The notes beneath the pieces are model-generated. The model searched no databases. It had not been told where the DNA came from and saw nothing but the letters and a program-made list of their open reading frames with translations. The position numbers were made by a program, and so were the translations under genes. Below, one piece after another: positions 19,550-26,081 of a stretch of DNA of 30,715 bases. Origin of the DNA: Bacillota bacterium (GTDB lineage Bacteria > Bacillota_C > Negativicutes > Sporomusales > Sporomusaceae); the NCBI GenBank assembly GCA_023441125.1, contig JAEZQV010000274.1:1-30715 (forward strand), written 5' to 3'. Position 1 is the first letter of the stretch, and each line of letters opens with the position of its first letter.

Positions 19550-19577
19550 TTGCATTATAGGAATTTTATGGTATAAT
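19550..19577 (+). promoter_or_regulatory. Extended -10 promoter of the small membrane protein gene
   Basis: TTGCAT (19550-19555), 16-base spacer, TGG then TATAAT (19572-19577). It lies 65 bases before a GTG start with a good RBS. Confidence 0.55.
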
Positions 19578-19641
19578 ACAATTAATATTAATTACTAATT
19601 GATATTTTAAATTCATCGATTACGAGTTGGGAGTGAGCACT

Positions 19642-19764
19642 GTGCAGTTAGCTAATGAAGGACTTAAACAACCGAAGCGCAAAACGGCAGAAAGGGAATG
19701 GCCTCTTAAAGGAAGCTTAGTGGCCTTTGCCGGCATCCTATATATAGCCTTGTTACTGGTATAG
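19642..19764 (+). CDS. Small membrane protein, 40 residues, cytochrome oxidase subunit 2A-like
   Basis: The GTG start has GGGAG eight bases upstream and a promoter before that. The product has a basic N-terminal half (KQPKRKTAEREW) and one transmembrane helix beginning PLKGSLVAFAGILYIALLLV, where it stops. The pattern of a charged stretch, W-x-L-K-G, then a helix resembles the single-helix subunit 2A of ba3-type oxidases as I remember it. No oxidase subunit genes follow, and the helix ends abruptly, so this could be an orphan or shortened copy. Function uncertain. Confidence 0.5.
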   Translation: MQLANEGLKQPKRKTAEREWPLKGSLVAFAGILYIALLLV

Positions 19765-19841
19765 CAATACTTTGAATTCAAAAGGCAGCTTTTTAGAGGC
19801 TTGCCGTCATTGGTCATTATCCAATACAAACAGTCGCAATT

Positions 19842-19895
19842 TGCCCCCGGATGAATCCGAGGGCATCGCTATCCTGCTGCTTACAGCAGCAGGAT
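19842..19895 (+). terminator. Two tandem hairpins, the second terminator-like
   Basis: TGCCC-c-CGGAT...ATCCG-a-GGGCA (19842-19865), then ATCCTGCTGC-TTACA-GCAGCAGGAT (19871-19895) followed by TTTCT. They end the transcript of the small membrane protein about 80-130 bases after its stop. The rest of 19765-20044 shows only the tRNA promoter. Confidence 0.55.
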
Positions 19896-19981
19896 TTTCT
19901 ATGAATAGGGTTAAATAATTAAAAATACTGCAAGTTACAATAAATTTATGTTTTTTTTATGGTAAATATGCGAGTATTGAT

Positions 19982-20010
19982 TTGACAAAATACATATTAA
20001 TATATATAAT
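19982..20010 (+). promoter_or_regulatory. Perfect consensus promoter of the tRNA pair
   Basis: TTGACA (19982-19987), 17-base spacer, TATAAT (20005-20010), about 35 bases before tRNA-Gln. Confidence 0.85.
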
Positions 20011-20044
20011 ACTTCTTGGGCAACATGATTTAATCTATAATTAT

Positions 20045-20120
20045 TGGGGCGTCGCCAAGTTGGTAAGGCACGGGACTCTGACTCCCGCATTCCTAGGTTC
20101 GAGTCCTAGCGCCCCAGCCA
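20045..20120 (+). tRNA. tRNA-Gln (anticodon CTG)
   Basis: The acceptor arm TGGGGCG/CGCCCCA, anticodon stem CGGGA/TCCCG with loop CTCTGAC (anticodon CTG), T arm CTAGGTTCGAGTCCTAG, discriminator G and an encoded CCA are all present. CTG is the less common glutamine anticodon (reads CAG). Confidence 0.95.
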
Positions 20121-20123
20121 TAT

Positions 20124-20199
<76 letters not shown>

Positions 20200-20208
20200 G
20201 AAAAACAC

Positions 20209-20245
20209 AGGTGTATCAAGGCTTTTCGGCCATTGATACACCTTT
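20209..20245 (+). terminator. Terminator after the tRNA pair
   Basis: AGGTGTATCAAGGC pairs with GCCATTGATACACCT (one bulge/mismatch) and is followed by TTTTG. It lies ten bases after the tRNA-Lys CCA. Confidence 0.85.
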
Positions 20246-20258
20246 TGTTATGTTAATA

Positions 20259-20279
20259 TGTGTCCAAGATTGTGTCCAA
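20259..20279. repeat. Two direct copies of TGTGTCCAA next to the integrase
   Basis: TGTGTCCAA occurs at 20259-20267 and 20271-20279, between the tRNA terminator and the integrase stop. Integrase arm-binding sites often look like this, but the assignment is inferred from place alone. Confidence 0.4.
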
Positions 20280-20336
20280 CAACGGTCAAAAATAAAAAAT
20301 TATTTAATTTTAAATACTTAAAAACACCATAATACA

Positions 20337-21575
20337 CTAAACTACTTTTTTGAATCGTTTTTCCAAGTCTTTTAGGGCGGCTCTTTTCTCTAAGGGAATC
20401 AAATGGAAGTATGTTTTGTAGGTAATGGATACATCACTATGTCCAAGTCGTTTTGAAACATGGGCAATGTCTTCTATCGCTAACAAATGACTGGCGTGGG
20501 TATGACGCAAGCAGTGGAAGTTTAATTCAGAAACGCCGGCTTTTTTGCAGAGCTTAGGAAATAGTGTGCTGATTGTATCTGGGTGGAGATTTACACCATC
20601 TTCTCTGCAAAAGATGAGATTGTTTTTTTGATAATTATTTTTTAAGCGAAGTTTGTGCGGAGCCTGGCGACGGAACTCATCCCGGATAGCATCTAATACT
20701 TCGTCTGTTACTTCTATTATTCTCCTTTTTTTGCCTTTTGTGGGTTTAAAGAAGCATCCTTTTTCTTTTGTGTATGATAAAGATCTTTTTATAAAAATCG
20801 TGCGATTTTTAAAGTTAACACAGTCTACTTCAAGAGCAAGTATTTCTCCTCTGCGCATGCCGGTACGGAGATCTACTTTTATAATATTTTTGTATGGTAT
20901 CGCTTTTTGGTCCTTTTCAATATGGTTTTCTAAAGCAATGATTTCGTCACTAGTAAAAACCTTTACAAGACCTTCATCAGCATTGAACTCTTTGATTGGC
21001 TCCGGCAGGACAATCCTGGCCGCTACGTTTCGCTCCAGTATTTCATCTTCAAAAATGGCGTGATTTAGTACGCGCCGGATAAACCGGTGATGCTGCTCGA
21101 TCGTATCTTTGCCGACTTCCTTCCTCTTACGTGGAATTTCTTTCCCGGTTACTGGATCAATTTCTGGCGGTTTAAGGTTGTCCAAGTGACCAACCTCAAT
21201 TATTTTCCCATAGAATTTGTTTAGATCATCCCTAGTTAACTCTCTAATTTTGATATGACCTATCCAAGGAATAATACGTAAATCAGCATTTTTTCGATAC
21301 CCTTGCAATGTTTTAGGAGCAAGCCTTTTTGCTGCAGGAGTAGTAAACCAATATTCGATATACTCTTCTACGGTTGCTTTACTTGACGGTTTATATGTTT
21401 TTTTAGCTAGGTCGGTTAGAATTTTTAGCCGTGCAAGTTTGGCAACCTCTTCATCGTCGGTCTGGACTGTTTGGGTTTCCTTTTTACGCTTTTTGGTGAT
21501 AGGGTCAATTCCGTGGTCAATGATTAGCGTGAAAGCTTTCTTTGATCGGCGTTCTATGCGTACTGTTGTTGTCAT
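20337..21575 (-). CDS. int: Tyrosine recombinase/integrase
   Basis: 412 residues from ATG 21575 (AAAGGAG upstream; the ATG at 21590 is less well placed). An N-terminal arm-binding type region is followed by a SAM-like core-binding domain (about 65-185, with a KEIPRKRKEVGKD insertion) and a catalytic domain: first Arg in DLRTGMRRGE (about residue 245), HCLRHTHASHLL (H-x-x-R, about 355), and LGHSDVSITYKTYFH with the nucleophilic Tyr near 388. It belongs to the phage/ICE integrase type that uses tRNA genes, and it sits against tRNA-Lys. Confidence 0.93.
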   Translation of the reverse strand: MTTTVRIERRSKKAFTLIIDHGIDPITKKRKKETQTVQTDDEEVAKLARLKILTDLAKKTYKPSSKATVEEYIEYWFTTPAAKRLAPKTLQGYRKNADLRIIPWIGHIKIRELTRDDLNKFYGKIIEVGHLDNLKPPEIDPVTGKEIPRKRKEVGKDTIEQHHRFIRRVLNHAIFEDEILERNVAARIVLPEPIKEFNADEGLVKVFTSDEIIALENHIEKDQKAIPYKNIIKVDLRTGMRRGEILALEVDCVNFKNRTIFIKRSLSYTKEKGCFFKPTKGKKRRIIEVTDEVLDAIRDEFRRQAPHKLRLKNNYQKNNLIFCREDGVNLHPDTISTLFPKLCKKAGVSELNFHCLRHTHASHLLAIEDIAHVSKRLGHSDVSITYKTYFHLIPLEKRAALKDLEKRFKKVV

Positions 21576-21653
21576 GATTGCTCCTTTCAATGTACTGATT
21601 ATCTGTAATTTTTAAAACATCCTGCCAGAGCTTACATAAGAAACGCTAGTTAA

Positions 21654-21860
21654 TTAACGGTCCCCACGTTCTCCTGTATATGGGTTCGTATTTCCTCTTG
21701 TACTCCAATTATTATCCTTATTGCCATCTGGGTCACTACGATGATGACCTGGTACATATGTACCATCCTTACGATAGTGTCCATCAACCCATACATCCGC
21801 ACTTGCAACAGATGAGAAAGCAAATATTAGTAGAAGTGAAAGAAAAATAATTTTTTTCAA
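21654..21860 (-). CDS. Small exported protein with GHYRKDGTYVPGH motif
   Basis: I place the start at TTG 21860 (68 residues), as AAGGAG is nine bases upstream; a longer frame has no RBS. A signal peptide ends at SSVASA, leaving a mature part of about 45 residues: DVWVDGHYRKDGTYVPGHHR, SDPDGNKDNNWSTRGNTNPYTGERGDR split over two motif blocks. This NNWS-x-RGNxNPYTG pattern is widespread in small secreted or surface proteins of bacteria and phages; function is unknown. It lies between the integrase and another exported protein and may be element cargo. Confidence 0.7.
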   Translation of the reverse strand: MKKIIFLSLLLIFAFSSVASADVWVDGHYRKDGTYVPGHHRSDPDGNKDNNWSTRGNTNPYTGERGDR

Positions 21861-21924
21861 TAAAACCACTCCTTGTTTTCTGATTATCGTTCCCCTGTAA
21901 CACTGGCAGGTTGTTTGCATAAAT

Positions 21925-22353
21925 TTATTTCCATTTTACAAGATCAGGGTGTTTTATTACCCAATCTGCAGCATTTTTCAAAATAGTTTCACCGCCTGAA
22001 TCTGGCGCATACTGCCGCCAACCTTTTTCGCGTTCATTTTTTGATTTGACAAGTTTACCGTTTTTGTCATATACATAAACTTCTAATTTCATATAGTTAA
22101 AATTATCTACATGTAGATAATAATGTTCTAACATTGTAAGAGTAGGTATTTTGTATTTGATCCAACAATCTAAATATATATCTGTTTTTTCACTGTAGAT
22201 AGTTACCGTTTGACTGTCTATAAATACCAGCGCTGTTACTCCTTCAGTTTCATCATGATAAATTAAGTCCCATCTGTCTGCGGCCGAGCAAGTAATTACG
22301 GTTAATAAGAAATACAATCCCGCTAATAAAAAGATTGATATCCGTTTGTACAT
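21925..22353 (-). CDS. Exported protein, surface-adhesin E-like
   Basis: 142 residues with a signal peptide (ISIFLLAGLYFLLTVITCSA) and a mature domain of about 115 residues: WDLIYHDETEGVTALVFIDSQTV, then beta strands ending in a Trp-rich tail (AADWVIKHPDLVKWK). The general layout (short secreted domain with a W-x-x-I/YIDS pattern) is like the surface-adhesin E family; the match is weak. RBS AAAGGAG ten bases upstream. It precedes the small exported protein by about 65 bases on the same strand, so both may form a lysogenic-conversion unit. Confidence 0.65.
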   Translation of the reverse strand: MYKRISIFLLAGLYFLLTVITCSAADRWDLIYHDETEGVTALVFIDSQTVTIYSEKTDIYLDCWIKYKIPTLTMLEHYYLHVDNFNYMKLEVYVYDKNGKLVKSKNEREKGWRQYAPDSGGETILKNAADWVIKHPDLVKWK

Positions 22354-22492
22354 ATAAATACAGCTCCTTTACACACCTCTTACCTAATCGGAAAAATAAA
22401 ACACGGCCTGTCCAATTTCAATGCCGCGAATAATACTAAGGTTAGATGCAATAATTAGCATATTATGTTATTATATGTATAAATAAATCTCC

Positions 22493-22524
22493 AAAACCAT
22501 AGCCCGTAATCGGCTGTGGTTTTT
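22493..22524 (+). terminator. Terminator-like hairpin in a gene-free stretch
   Basis: AAAACCATAGCC pairs with GGCTGTGGTTTT around CGTAAT (one T-G pair) and continues TG. No plus-strand gene precedes it; a small RNA or a remnant is possible. Confidence 0.45.
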
Positions 22525-22580
22525 GTACTTTATAGACGAAATGTCGAAATGACGGAAAAGTGGAGCACCTTTCCATTGAT

Positions 22581-22609
22581 TCTACAAAATTCATGCATTA
22601 TTTTGTAGA
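22581..22609. promoter_or_regulatory. Large inverted repeat, operator candidate
   Basis: TCTACAAAAT and ATTTTGTAGA, ten bases each and perfect, are separated by nine bases that include the palindrome ATGCAT. It lies 187 bases before the HTH gene at 22796. It is one of several symmetric elements in the 442-base gap 22354-22795. Confidence 0.45.
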
Positions 22610-22657
22610 TGCTAATTGATAATGAGTAAAATTGTCGGAAAATTTAATTGGCATTAA

Positions 22658-22672
22658 TGTAAAATATTTACA
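22658..22672. promoter_or_regulatory. Palindrome TGTAAA-ATA-TTTACA
   Basis: A perfect 15-base palindrome in the gap before the HTH gene; operator-like by form. No binding protein can be assigned. Confidence 0.4.
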
Positions 22673-22766
22673 AAAATAGACAGGAAAATAATCCAGAGTC
22701 CAGAATAAGGAGTAAATTTCAGGGTTTTTAAAAGGGTGTGATAAATGGTAAAAATATGTAAATACT

Positions 22767-22795
22767 AGATACACTCAAAACGGGAGGGTGTATCT
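22767..22795 (+). promoter_or_regulatory. Hairpin enclosing the ribosome binding site
   Basis: AGATACAC and GTGTATCT form a perfect 8-base stem, and the GGGAGG RBS lies in its loop/3' side, directly before ATG 22796. It may be an operator on DNA or a translation control structure in the RNA. Confidence 0.5.
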
Positions 22796-23134
22796 ATGAG
22801 ACTACGCGATATGGGAGTAACTCCAAAACAATTAGTCGACGTAGCCGCTGAGGACGGCATAAAAATTAGTCACAGAAGAGCAGTAGAAATTATTAATGGA
22901 CAAGCATTCATTAAACCCCAAGAAATGGAAGTAATATCAAAGCTAATTGGTAAGACTGTGGATGAGCTATATATCGATTTGGGTAGCGTGCAAGAAATGG
23001 CTTGTCCTATATTGAGTATTGGTGTGAGGGAATTAGTCACGTGTTGCCGGCAGAAATGCGCGTGGTGGGATTGGGAAATGCAATGGTGTTGCGCGAAAAA
23101 TTTGACAAGCAAGGAGGAATTAACGGAAAAATAG
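22796..23134 (+). CDS. Small HTH-like protein with a cysteine-rich tail
   Basis: 112 residues. The first 60 residues (LVDVAAEDGIKISHRRAVEIINGQAFIKPQEMEVISKLIG split here as an HTH, then TVDELYID) look like an XRE-type helix-turn-helix. The C-terminal 45 residues contain C-x-x-C-type clusters (ACPILS, VTCCRQKCAWWDWEMQWCCAK), unusual for a simple repressor and suggesting metal or Fe-S binding. The RBS GGGAGG lies in a hairpin. Followed after one base by a LexA-type promoter. Function unknown; probably a regulator. Confidence 0.7.
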   Translation: MRLRDMGVTPKQLVDVAAEDGIKISHRRAVEIINGQAFIKPQEMEVISKLIGKTVDELYIDLGSVQEMACPILSIGVRELVTCCRQKCAWWDWEMQWCCAKNLTSKEELTEK

Positions 23135-23135
23135 G

Positions 23136-23187
23136 TTGCCCTATGTAAGAAGCAGCGGTATAATTAGAAATACAGAACGTATGTTCG
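23136..23187 (+). promoter_or_regulatory. LexA-controlled promoter
   Basis: TTGCCC (23136-23141), 17-base spacer, TATAAT (23159-23164). At 23174-23187 AGAACGTATGTTCG matches the Firmicute LexA/DinR box (GAAC-N4-GTTC core, RNRY centre) and overlaps the expected transcript start. This predicts SOS induction of the following small genes. Confidence 0.7.
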
Positions 23188-23267
23188 GATGTTTGTTCGG
23201 TATGTTTGTACTTGCGTTACTTTTAGTTATGGGATGGGGGCGCTTATGTGGAAATAGAGAGGACTGA
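23181..23267 (+). CDS. Possible 28-residue hydrophobic peptide
   Basis: An ATG frame starting about ten bases after the predicted transcript start encodes MFGCLFGMFVLALLLVMGWG followed by a short polar end. It is a single hydrophobic helix in size and build like SOS-induced membrane peptides such as TisB. No RBS is visible and it overlaps the next small gene, so translation is doubtful. Confidence 0.25.
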   Translation: MFGCLFGMFVLALLLVMGWGRLCGNRED

Positions 23268-23424
23268 AGAAATCAACGGCACAAACTATACAATAATTCG
23301 AGAAGATTTAAAAGGTGCCAACTGGTTTGTCTCAAATGGCTTTATCTTTATAGACTATTCTTACGATGTGAATAAATGGGAAGAAGATAAGAAATTGATA
23401 GCTAAAGTAAAAGGCGTTGGATAA
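23248..23424 (+). CDS. Small acidic protein, 58 residues
   Basis: GTG start with GGGGG seven bases upstream. The product (MEIERTEEINGTNYTIIRED ... WEEDKKLIAKVKGVG) is compact, acidic and has no cysteines or membrane segment. It is the main frame of the LexA-controlled transcript and ends at a bidirectional terminator. No family recognised. Confidence 0.5.
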   Translation: MEIERTEEINGTNYTIIREDLKGANWFVSNGFIFIDYSYDVNKWEEDKKLIAKVKGVG

Positions 23425-23447
23425 TCCACGCCTTTTATTATTTTTTT
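23408..23447. terminator. Bidirectional terminator between convergent genes
   Basis: TAAAAGGCGT and ACGCCTTTTA, with an inner GGA/TCC, overlap the stops of both the 58-residue gene and the repressor. A T-run follows on the plus strand. Confidence 0.85.
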
Positions 23448-23800
23448 GTTTCCGTTTTTTCTTTGTATCTTCTAGACATATCAGCCCAGTATTGAATATC
23501 TTTTACAGATATTCCCTCTTCTCTTGTAATCTTAATTAATTCAAGTTCCTCATCGGTTATATTGGCTTTACGGATATCATCCTTAGTAACTAAACCACTT
23601 TCAGGTATGTCCATTCCTAACAAATAATCCGTAGACACATTAAAAAAAGTAGCAATTACTTTCAATGTATCATCATCTGGATCTCTTTCTCCGTTCTCGT
23701 ATCTATTGTAGTTTACCCTTGATAAATTTAATTTTTTAGCTGCCTGTGTTTGGTTTAATCCGCTTTTAATTCGCAACTTTTTAAGCCTGTCAGCGTTCAT
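23438..23800 (-). CDS. XRE/Cro-CI type repressor
   Basis: 120 residues from ATG 23800 (AGGTGGTG upstream). HTH at residues 4-57 (RLKKLRIKSGLNQTQAAKKL, NLSRVNYNRYENGERDPDDD), followed by TLKVIATFFNVSTDYLLG, the standard C-terminal helix of small XRE repressors, and a short helical tail. No RecA-cleavable peptidase domain, so it is not a classical CI of the LexA type. It faces a divergent HTH gene across four 15-base operators and is therefore the likely immunity repressor of the element. Confidence 0.85.
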   Translation of the reverse strand: MNADRLKKLRIKSGLNQTQAAKKLNLSRVNYNRYENGERDPDDDTLKVIATFFNVSTDYLLGMDIPESGLVTKDDIRKANITDEELELIKITREEGISVKDIQYWADMSRRYKEKTETKK

Positions 23801-23819
23801 AATATCACCACCTAAGGAA

Positions 23820-23847
23820 ATTATATCAGTATTACCATATTGGTAAA
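23820..23847 (-). promoter_or_regulatory. Repressor promoter
   Basis: On the minus strand: TTTACC (plus 23842-23847), 16-base spacer, TATAAT (plus 23820-23825). The -35 overlaps the end of operator 1, consistent with autoregulation. Confidence 0.6.
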
Positions 23848-23931
23848 TGGTTTGTACCAAAAAGGTAAAAATATCTTGACATTACCAAAATGGTACATTA
23901 TAATAAAAAACATAAGTTACCAAATCGGTAC
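23832..23931. promoter_or_regulatory. Four 15-bp operators of the repressor switch
   Basis: TTACCATATTGGTAA (23832-23846), GTACCAAAAAGGTAA (23854-23868), TTACCAAAATGGTAC (23882-23896) and TTACCAAATCGGTAC (23917-23931) share arms TACC/GGTA around a 5- to 7-base centre. Centre spacings are 22, 28 and 35 bases. They lie between the divergent repressor and HTH genes. Confidence 0.85.
23876..23904 (+). promoter_or_regulatory. Perfect consensus promoter with an operator in its spacer
   Basis: TTGACA (23876-23881), exactly 17 bases, TATAAT (23899-23904). The spacer is filled by operator 3, so repressor binding would block polymerase. It drives the HTH gene at 23948 and probably the downstream lytic/early genes. 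Confidence 0.85.
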
Positions 23932-23947
23932 ATGTGGAGGTGAGAAT

Positions 23948-24220
23948 GTGGGAACAAAAGAATACGTATTAAACCGAATTAGACAGTTGCGGTCTGACAA
24001 TAAATTCAGTCTCGATGATGTAGCGCAAGGTATTGGTTACGTGACAGCTAAAGGGTATTACGATTTAGAAAGTGGTAAAACAAGCATTAAACTTGATCAT
24101 TTGGTGCGGTTGTCTAAGTTCTATAAAGTACCAATTGAATTTTTTTTCAGAAAAAATAGTACCAATGCGGTACAAGAATGCGACTCCCAACAACCAACCA
24201 CGCTGCCGAGAACAGGGTGA
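23948..24220 (+). CDS. XRE-type HTH protein (Cro-like)
   Basis: 90 residues from GTG 23948 (GGAGGTGA just upstream; the ATG two bases earlier is out of frame). HTH from about 10-65: FSLDDVAQGIGYVTAKGYYDLESGKTSIKLDHLVRLSKFYKVPIE in two blocks. The gene is the first of the rightward operator-controlled transcript and overlaps an operator near its end. Position and size suggest a Cro- or antirepressor-like role. Confidence 0.75.
   Translation: MGTKEYVLNRIRQLRSDNKFSLDDVAQGIGYVTAKGYYDLESGKTSIKLDHLVRLSKFYKVPIEFFFRKNSTNAVQECDSQQPTTLPRTG
24159..24173. promoter_or_regulatory. Fifth operator, inside the Cro-like gene
   Basis: GTACCAATGCGGTAC keeps the same arms and length as the four upstream operators but lies in the 3' part of the coding sequence. 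It may support looping or a roadblock. Confidence 0.6.
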
Positions 24221-24236
24221 GGAGGTGATACACAAC

Positions 24237-24332
24237 ATGAATCATTTGATTGACAAAAAAGATGTTTTCTTTTTAGTTCTTGTTGGTTTTAGTCTGGGAT
24301 TCTCGTTATGTGCCTTTTTGTCCAGTCGCTGA
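24237..24332 (+). CDS. Single-helix membrane protein, 31 residues
   Basis: ATG with a strong AGGAGGTGAT RBS. MNHLIDKKDVF is followed by a hydrophobic helix (FLVLVGFSLGFSLCAFL) and SSR. It is in the same transcript, 16 bases after the Cro-like gene. Small phage membrane proteins of this build are common; function unknown. Confidence 0.55.
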   Translation: MNHLIDKKDVFFLVLVGFSLGFSLCAFLSSR

Positions 24333-24354
24333 TTGTTGAAGAAAGCTAACAACG

Positions 24355-24885
24355 CTACCAATCCTTGCGGTTGCGGGCAAAGTGAATAGTCACAGGGCAA
24401 TTGTGATTACCTCTTGGGGAAACCGCAGAAAAATAAGTTTTGAAGAAGGATTGCTCTATTTTCGGACAGTCAGGGAATCTAGCTATACCAATTACTGTAC
24501 TGTATGGTGCAAGTGTTATTACCGGCAATAGTTGATTCGGTTTAAGTGTCTGGTTAAAGGGTTTTGGTATTCCTTCGATTTCGGCGAGCAGGTTGTATTC
24601 TTCATTGGTTAGCGAATGTCTGGTTGATTTGACTGGAGCATGTCCGCCGATTTTAAGTTGAAACTCAGCTATAGAAATTGGCGTATTTGAAACATTGTCT
24701 ATTCTTACACCTAATAGCACTTCGTAAGGCAATGTATATTTTTTAGGATTAGTCGCTTTGAAGTAGTAGTGCGGTTCGTCAAGTTGTTGATAAATCTTGA
24801 GTTTTGGCCTTTCTAAATAAAACTTGTATATGCCTATTACGGCCATAGTAAGGCTGATAATTAGCGCAATTGACGCGGTATCCAT
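24355..24885 (-). CDS. Membrane-anchored hypothetical protein
   Basis: 176 residues from ATG 24885, with AAGGAG seven bases upstream; the longer frame to 25020 has no RBS. One N-terminal transmembrane helix (ASIALIISLTMAVIGIYKFYL), then a soluble, likely beta-rich domain (LGVRIDNVSNTPISIAEFQLKIG split into strands; LAPYSTVIGIARFPDCP). No family recognised with confidence. It runs against the transcription of its neighbours, like a separately expressed lysogenic gene. Confidence 0.65.
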   Translation of the reverse strand: MDTASIALIISLTMAVIGIYKFYLERPKLKIYQQLDEPHYYFKATNPKKYTLPYEVLLGVRIDNVSNTPISIAEFQLKIGGHAPVKSTRHSLTNEEYNLLAEIEGIPKPFNQTLKPNQLLPVITLAPYSTVIGIARFPDCPKIEQSFFKTYFSAVSPRGNHNCPVTIHFARNRKDW

Positions 24886-25040
24886 ACAACCACTCCTTAA
24901 AAGTTTTAAATCAATAATCTTCAAGGAGTAAAATGTAAAATCCTGCAAAGTAGACTTTTGCAACAGCGAAGCCTTACACCCACGAAAAAAGGCAACACCT
25001 ACCAGTATCGGTATTCCCAATTCGTTGAAATTTCATACTA

Positions 25041-25217
25041 TTACTTATCTATCTTAATCTCGCCTTTCTTTTGCTCGTAATAGTCGACGTACAATTTTAA
25101 AATAAACTCGACTTCACGACTCAAGGAGCGGCCGTGTTTCCTTGCAAGTTTTCTAAGTTTAGGCTTTAATGTTTCGTCGTCTGTTCTGGCGGTAATCGGT
25201 ATCAGATCTGATGACAT
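25041..25217 (-). CDS. Ribbon-helix-helix (Arc/MetJ-type) DNA-binding protein
   Basis: 58 residues from ATG 25217, with AAGGAGGAG upstream. LIPITARTDDETLKPKLRKLARKH is the beta strand and first helix, and GRSLSREVEFILKLYVDYYE the second helix, of the Arc-type fold; a short lysine-rich tail follows. Arc-like proteins are phage repressors or antitoxin-like regulators. No toxin gene is seen next to it. Confidence 0.7.
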   Translation of the reverse strand: MSSDLIPITARTDDETLKPKLRKLARKHGRSLSREVEFILKLYVDYYEQKKGEIKIDK

Positions 25218-25343
25218 AGCACTCCTCCTTGATGGTATTCACCATAAAGGTAACATGAGAGCGGCGCAAATCGTGCAGAGCGCAGCACAGAGATTCAATG
25301 TGCTGCAAAATGAAGCACCTATTGACAAAGAAAGGAGGGCCTT

Positions 25344-25667
25344 ATGGGAGAGAAACTTAACTGTCCGGCATGCCACACGGAACTTAACATGAACTCAAAG
25401 TTCTGTCCTGAGTGTGGGAAGCCGGTGCCAAAGCCAGAGCCAGAGCCGCAGATATCCAAGGCGGAAGAGCCGAAGTACTACCCGCCAATTATGACCATCG
25501 ACCAAACAGCGGATTTTTTACATATTTCAAGATGCAATGTTTATACGCTTATTAACAAAGAGGGTCTTCCGTGGTTTCCATTAGGGAGAGACAAGCGCTT
25601 TCTTGCCGATGAAGTTTTACAGTGGGCTAAAGGCCGTCAAATTATAGCTAGTCAGAAAGCGGGGTGA
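25344..25667 (+). CDS. Zinc-ribbon plus excisionase-like HTH protein
   Basis: 107 residues. N-terminal zinc ribbon CPACHTELNMNSKFCPEC (two C-x-x-C), a Pro/Glu linker (PKPEPEPQ), then a MerR/Xis-type winged HTH of the helix-turn-helix_17 kind (MTIDQTADFLHISRCNVYTL; WFPLGRDKRFLADEVLQWAKGR). Excisionase-like proteins steer the integrase to excision; the zinc-ribbon fusion is unusual. The RBS AAAGGAGG is good. Confidence 0.75.
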   Translation: MGEKLNCPACHTELNMNSKFCPECGKPVPKPEPEPQISKAEEPKYYPPIMTIDQTADFLHISRCNVYTLINKEGLPWFPLGRDKRFLADEVLQWAKGRQIIASQKAG

Positions 25668-25671
25668 AACT

Positions 25672-25827
25672 TTGGCAAGGCGACTCAAAATTTGCGCAAC
25701 CTGCAAGAAACCTATTATGCATGGCGGGGATTGCAGAATGTACGATGAGGCTAATCGTGTGATTGTGCATGTTCACGACAAAACATCATGCCGGCAGCCC
25801 TACTTAAAAGTGCAGAAAGGAGCGTGA
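25672..25827 (+). CDS. Small cysteine-containing protein, 51 residues
   Basis: TTG start with GGGGTGA upstream, directly after the preceding gene. The product (MARRLKICATCKKPIMHGGD, ending KVQKGA) has a C-x-x-C and two more cysteines, consistent with a small zinc-binding phage protein. Function unknown. Confidence 0.5.
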   Translation: MARRLKICATCKKPIMHGGDCRMYDEANRVIVHVHDKTSCRQPYLKVQKGA

Positions 25828-25832
25828 ATGAA

Positions 25833-26081
25833 GTGCGCTGCATCCTTTGCCACCGTATAACAACACATTACGTATGGCGTACATATCCTGGCAGGAATGG
25901 TCTTGTGCCTGCTTGTTTTGATGATCGCACATGCGAGGCTATTGTTGCAGAACGGCGGCTGGCGGCTATTGGAAGGGCCAAGGAAGCAGCGAAGCAGTCC
26001 CGTAGACTGGCTGCCATAGAACGGCAGCAAGACCCAAAGATGGTCCTCGTTAGGAAACATGCCGCTCGCTATGTTTGCTAA
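25833..26081 (+). CDS. Small zinc-finger-like phage protein
   Basis: 82 residues if the GTG at 25833 is used (GGAG ten bases upstream); GTG 25824, overlapping the preceding stop, is an alternative. RCILCHRITTHYVWRTYPG, a Cys in VPACFDD and a lysine/arginine-rich helix (RLAAIGRAKEAAKQSRRLAA) suggest a zinc-binding, perhaps nucleic-acid-binding, protein. Similar small proteins are frequent in Negativicute prophages, as far as I recall. Function unknown. Confidence 0.6.
   Translation: MRCILCHRITTHYVWRTYPGRNGLVPACFDDRTCEAIVAERRLAAIGRAKEAAKQSRRLAAIERQQDPKMVLVRKHAARYVC

Noticed and set aside
25252..25389. Small frame beginning MRAAQIVQSAAQRF
   Set aside because: It overlaps the well-supported zinc-ribbon/excisionase gene, has no RBS and lies in a region of GTGC/GCAC repeats.
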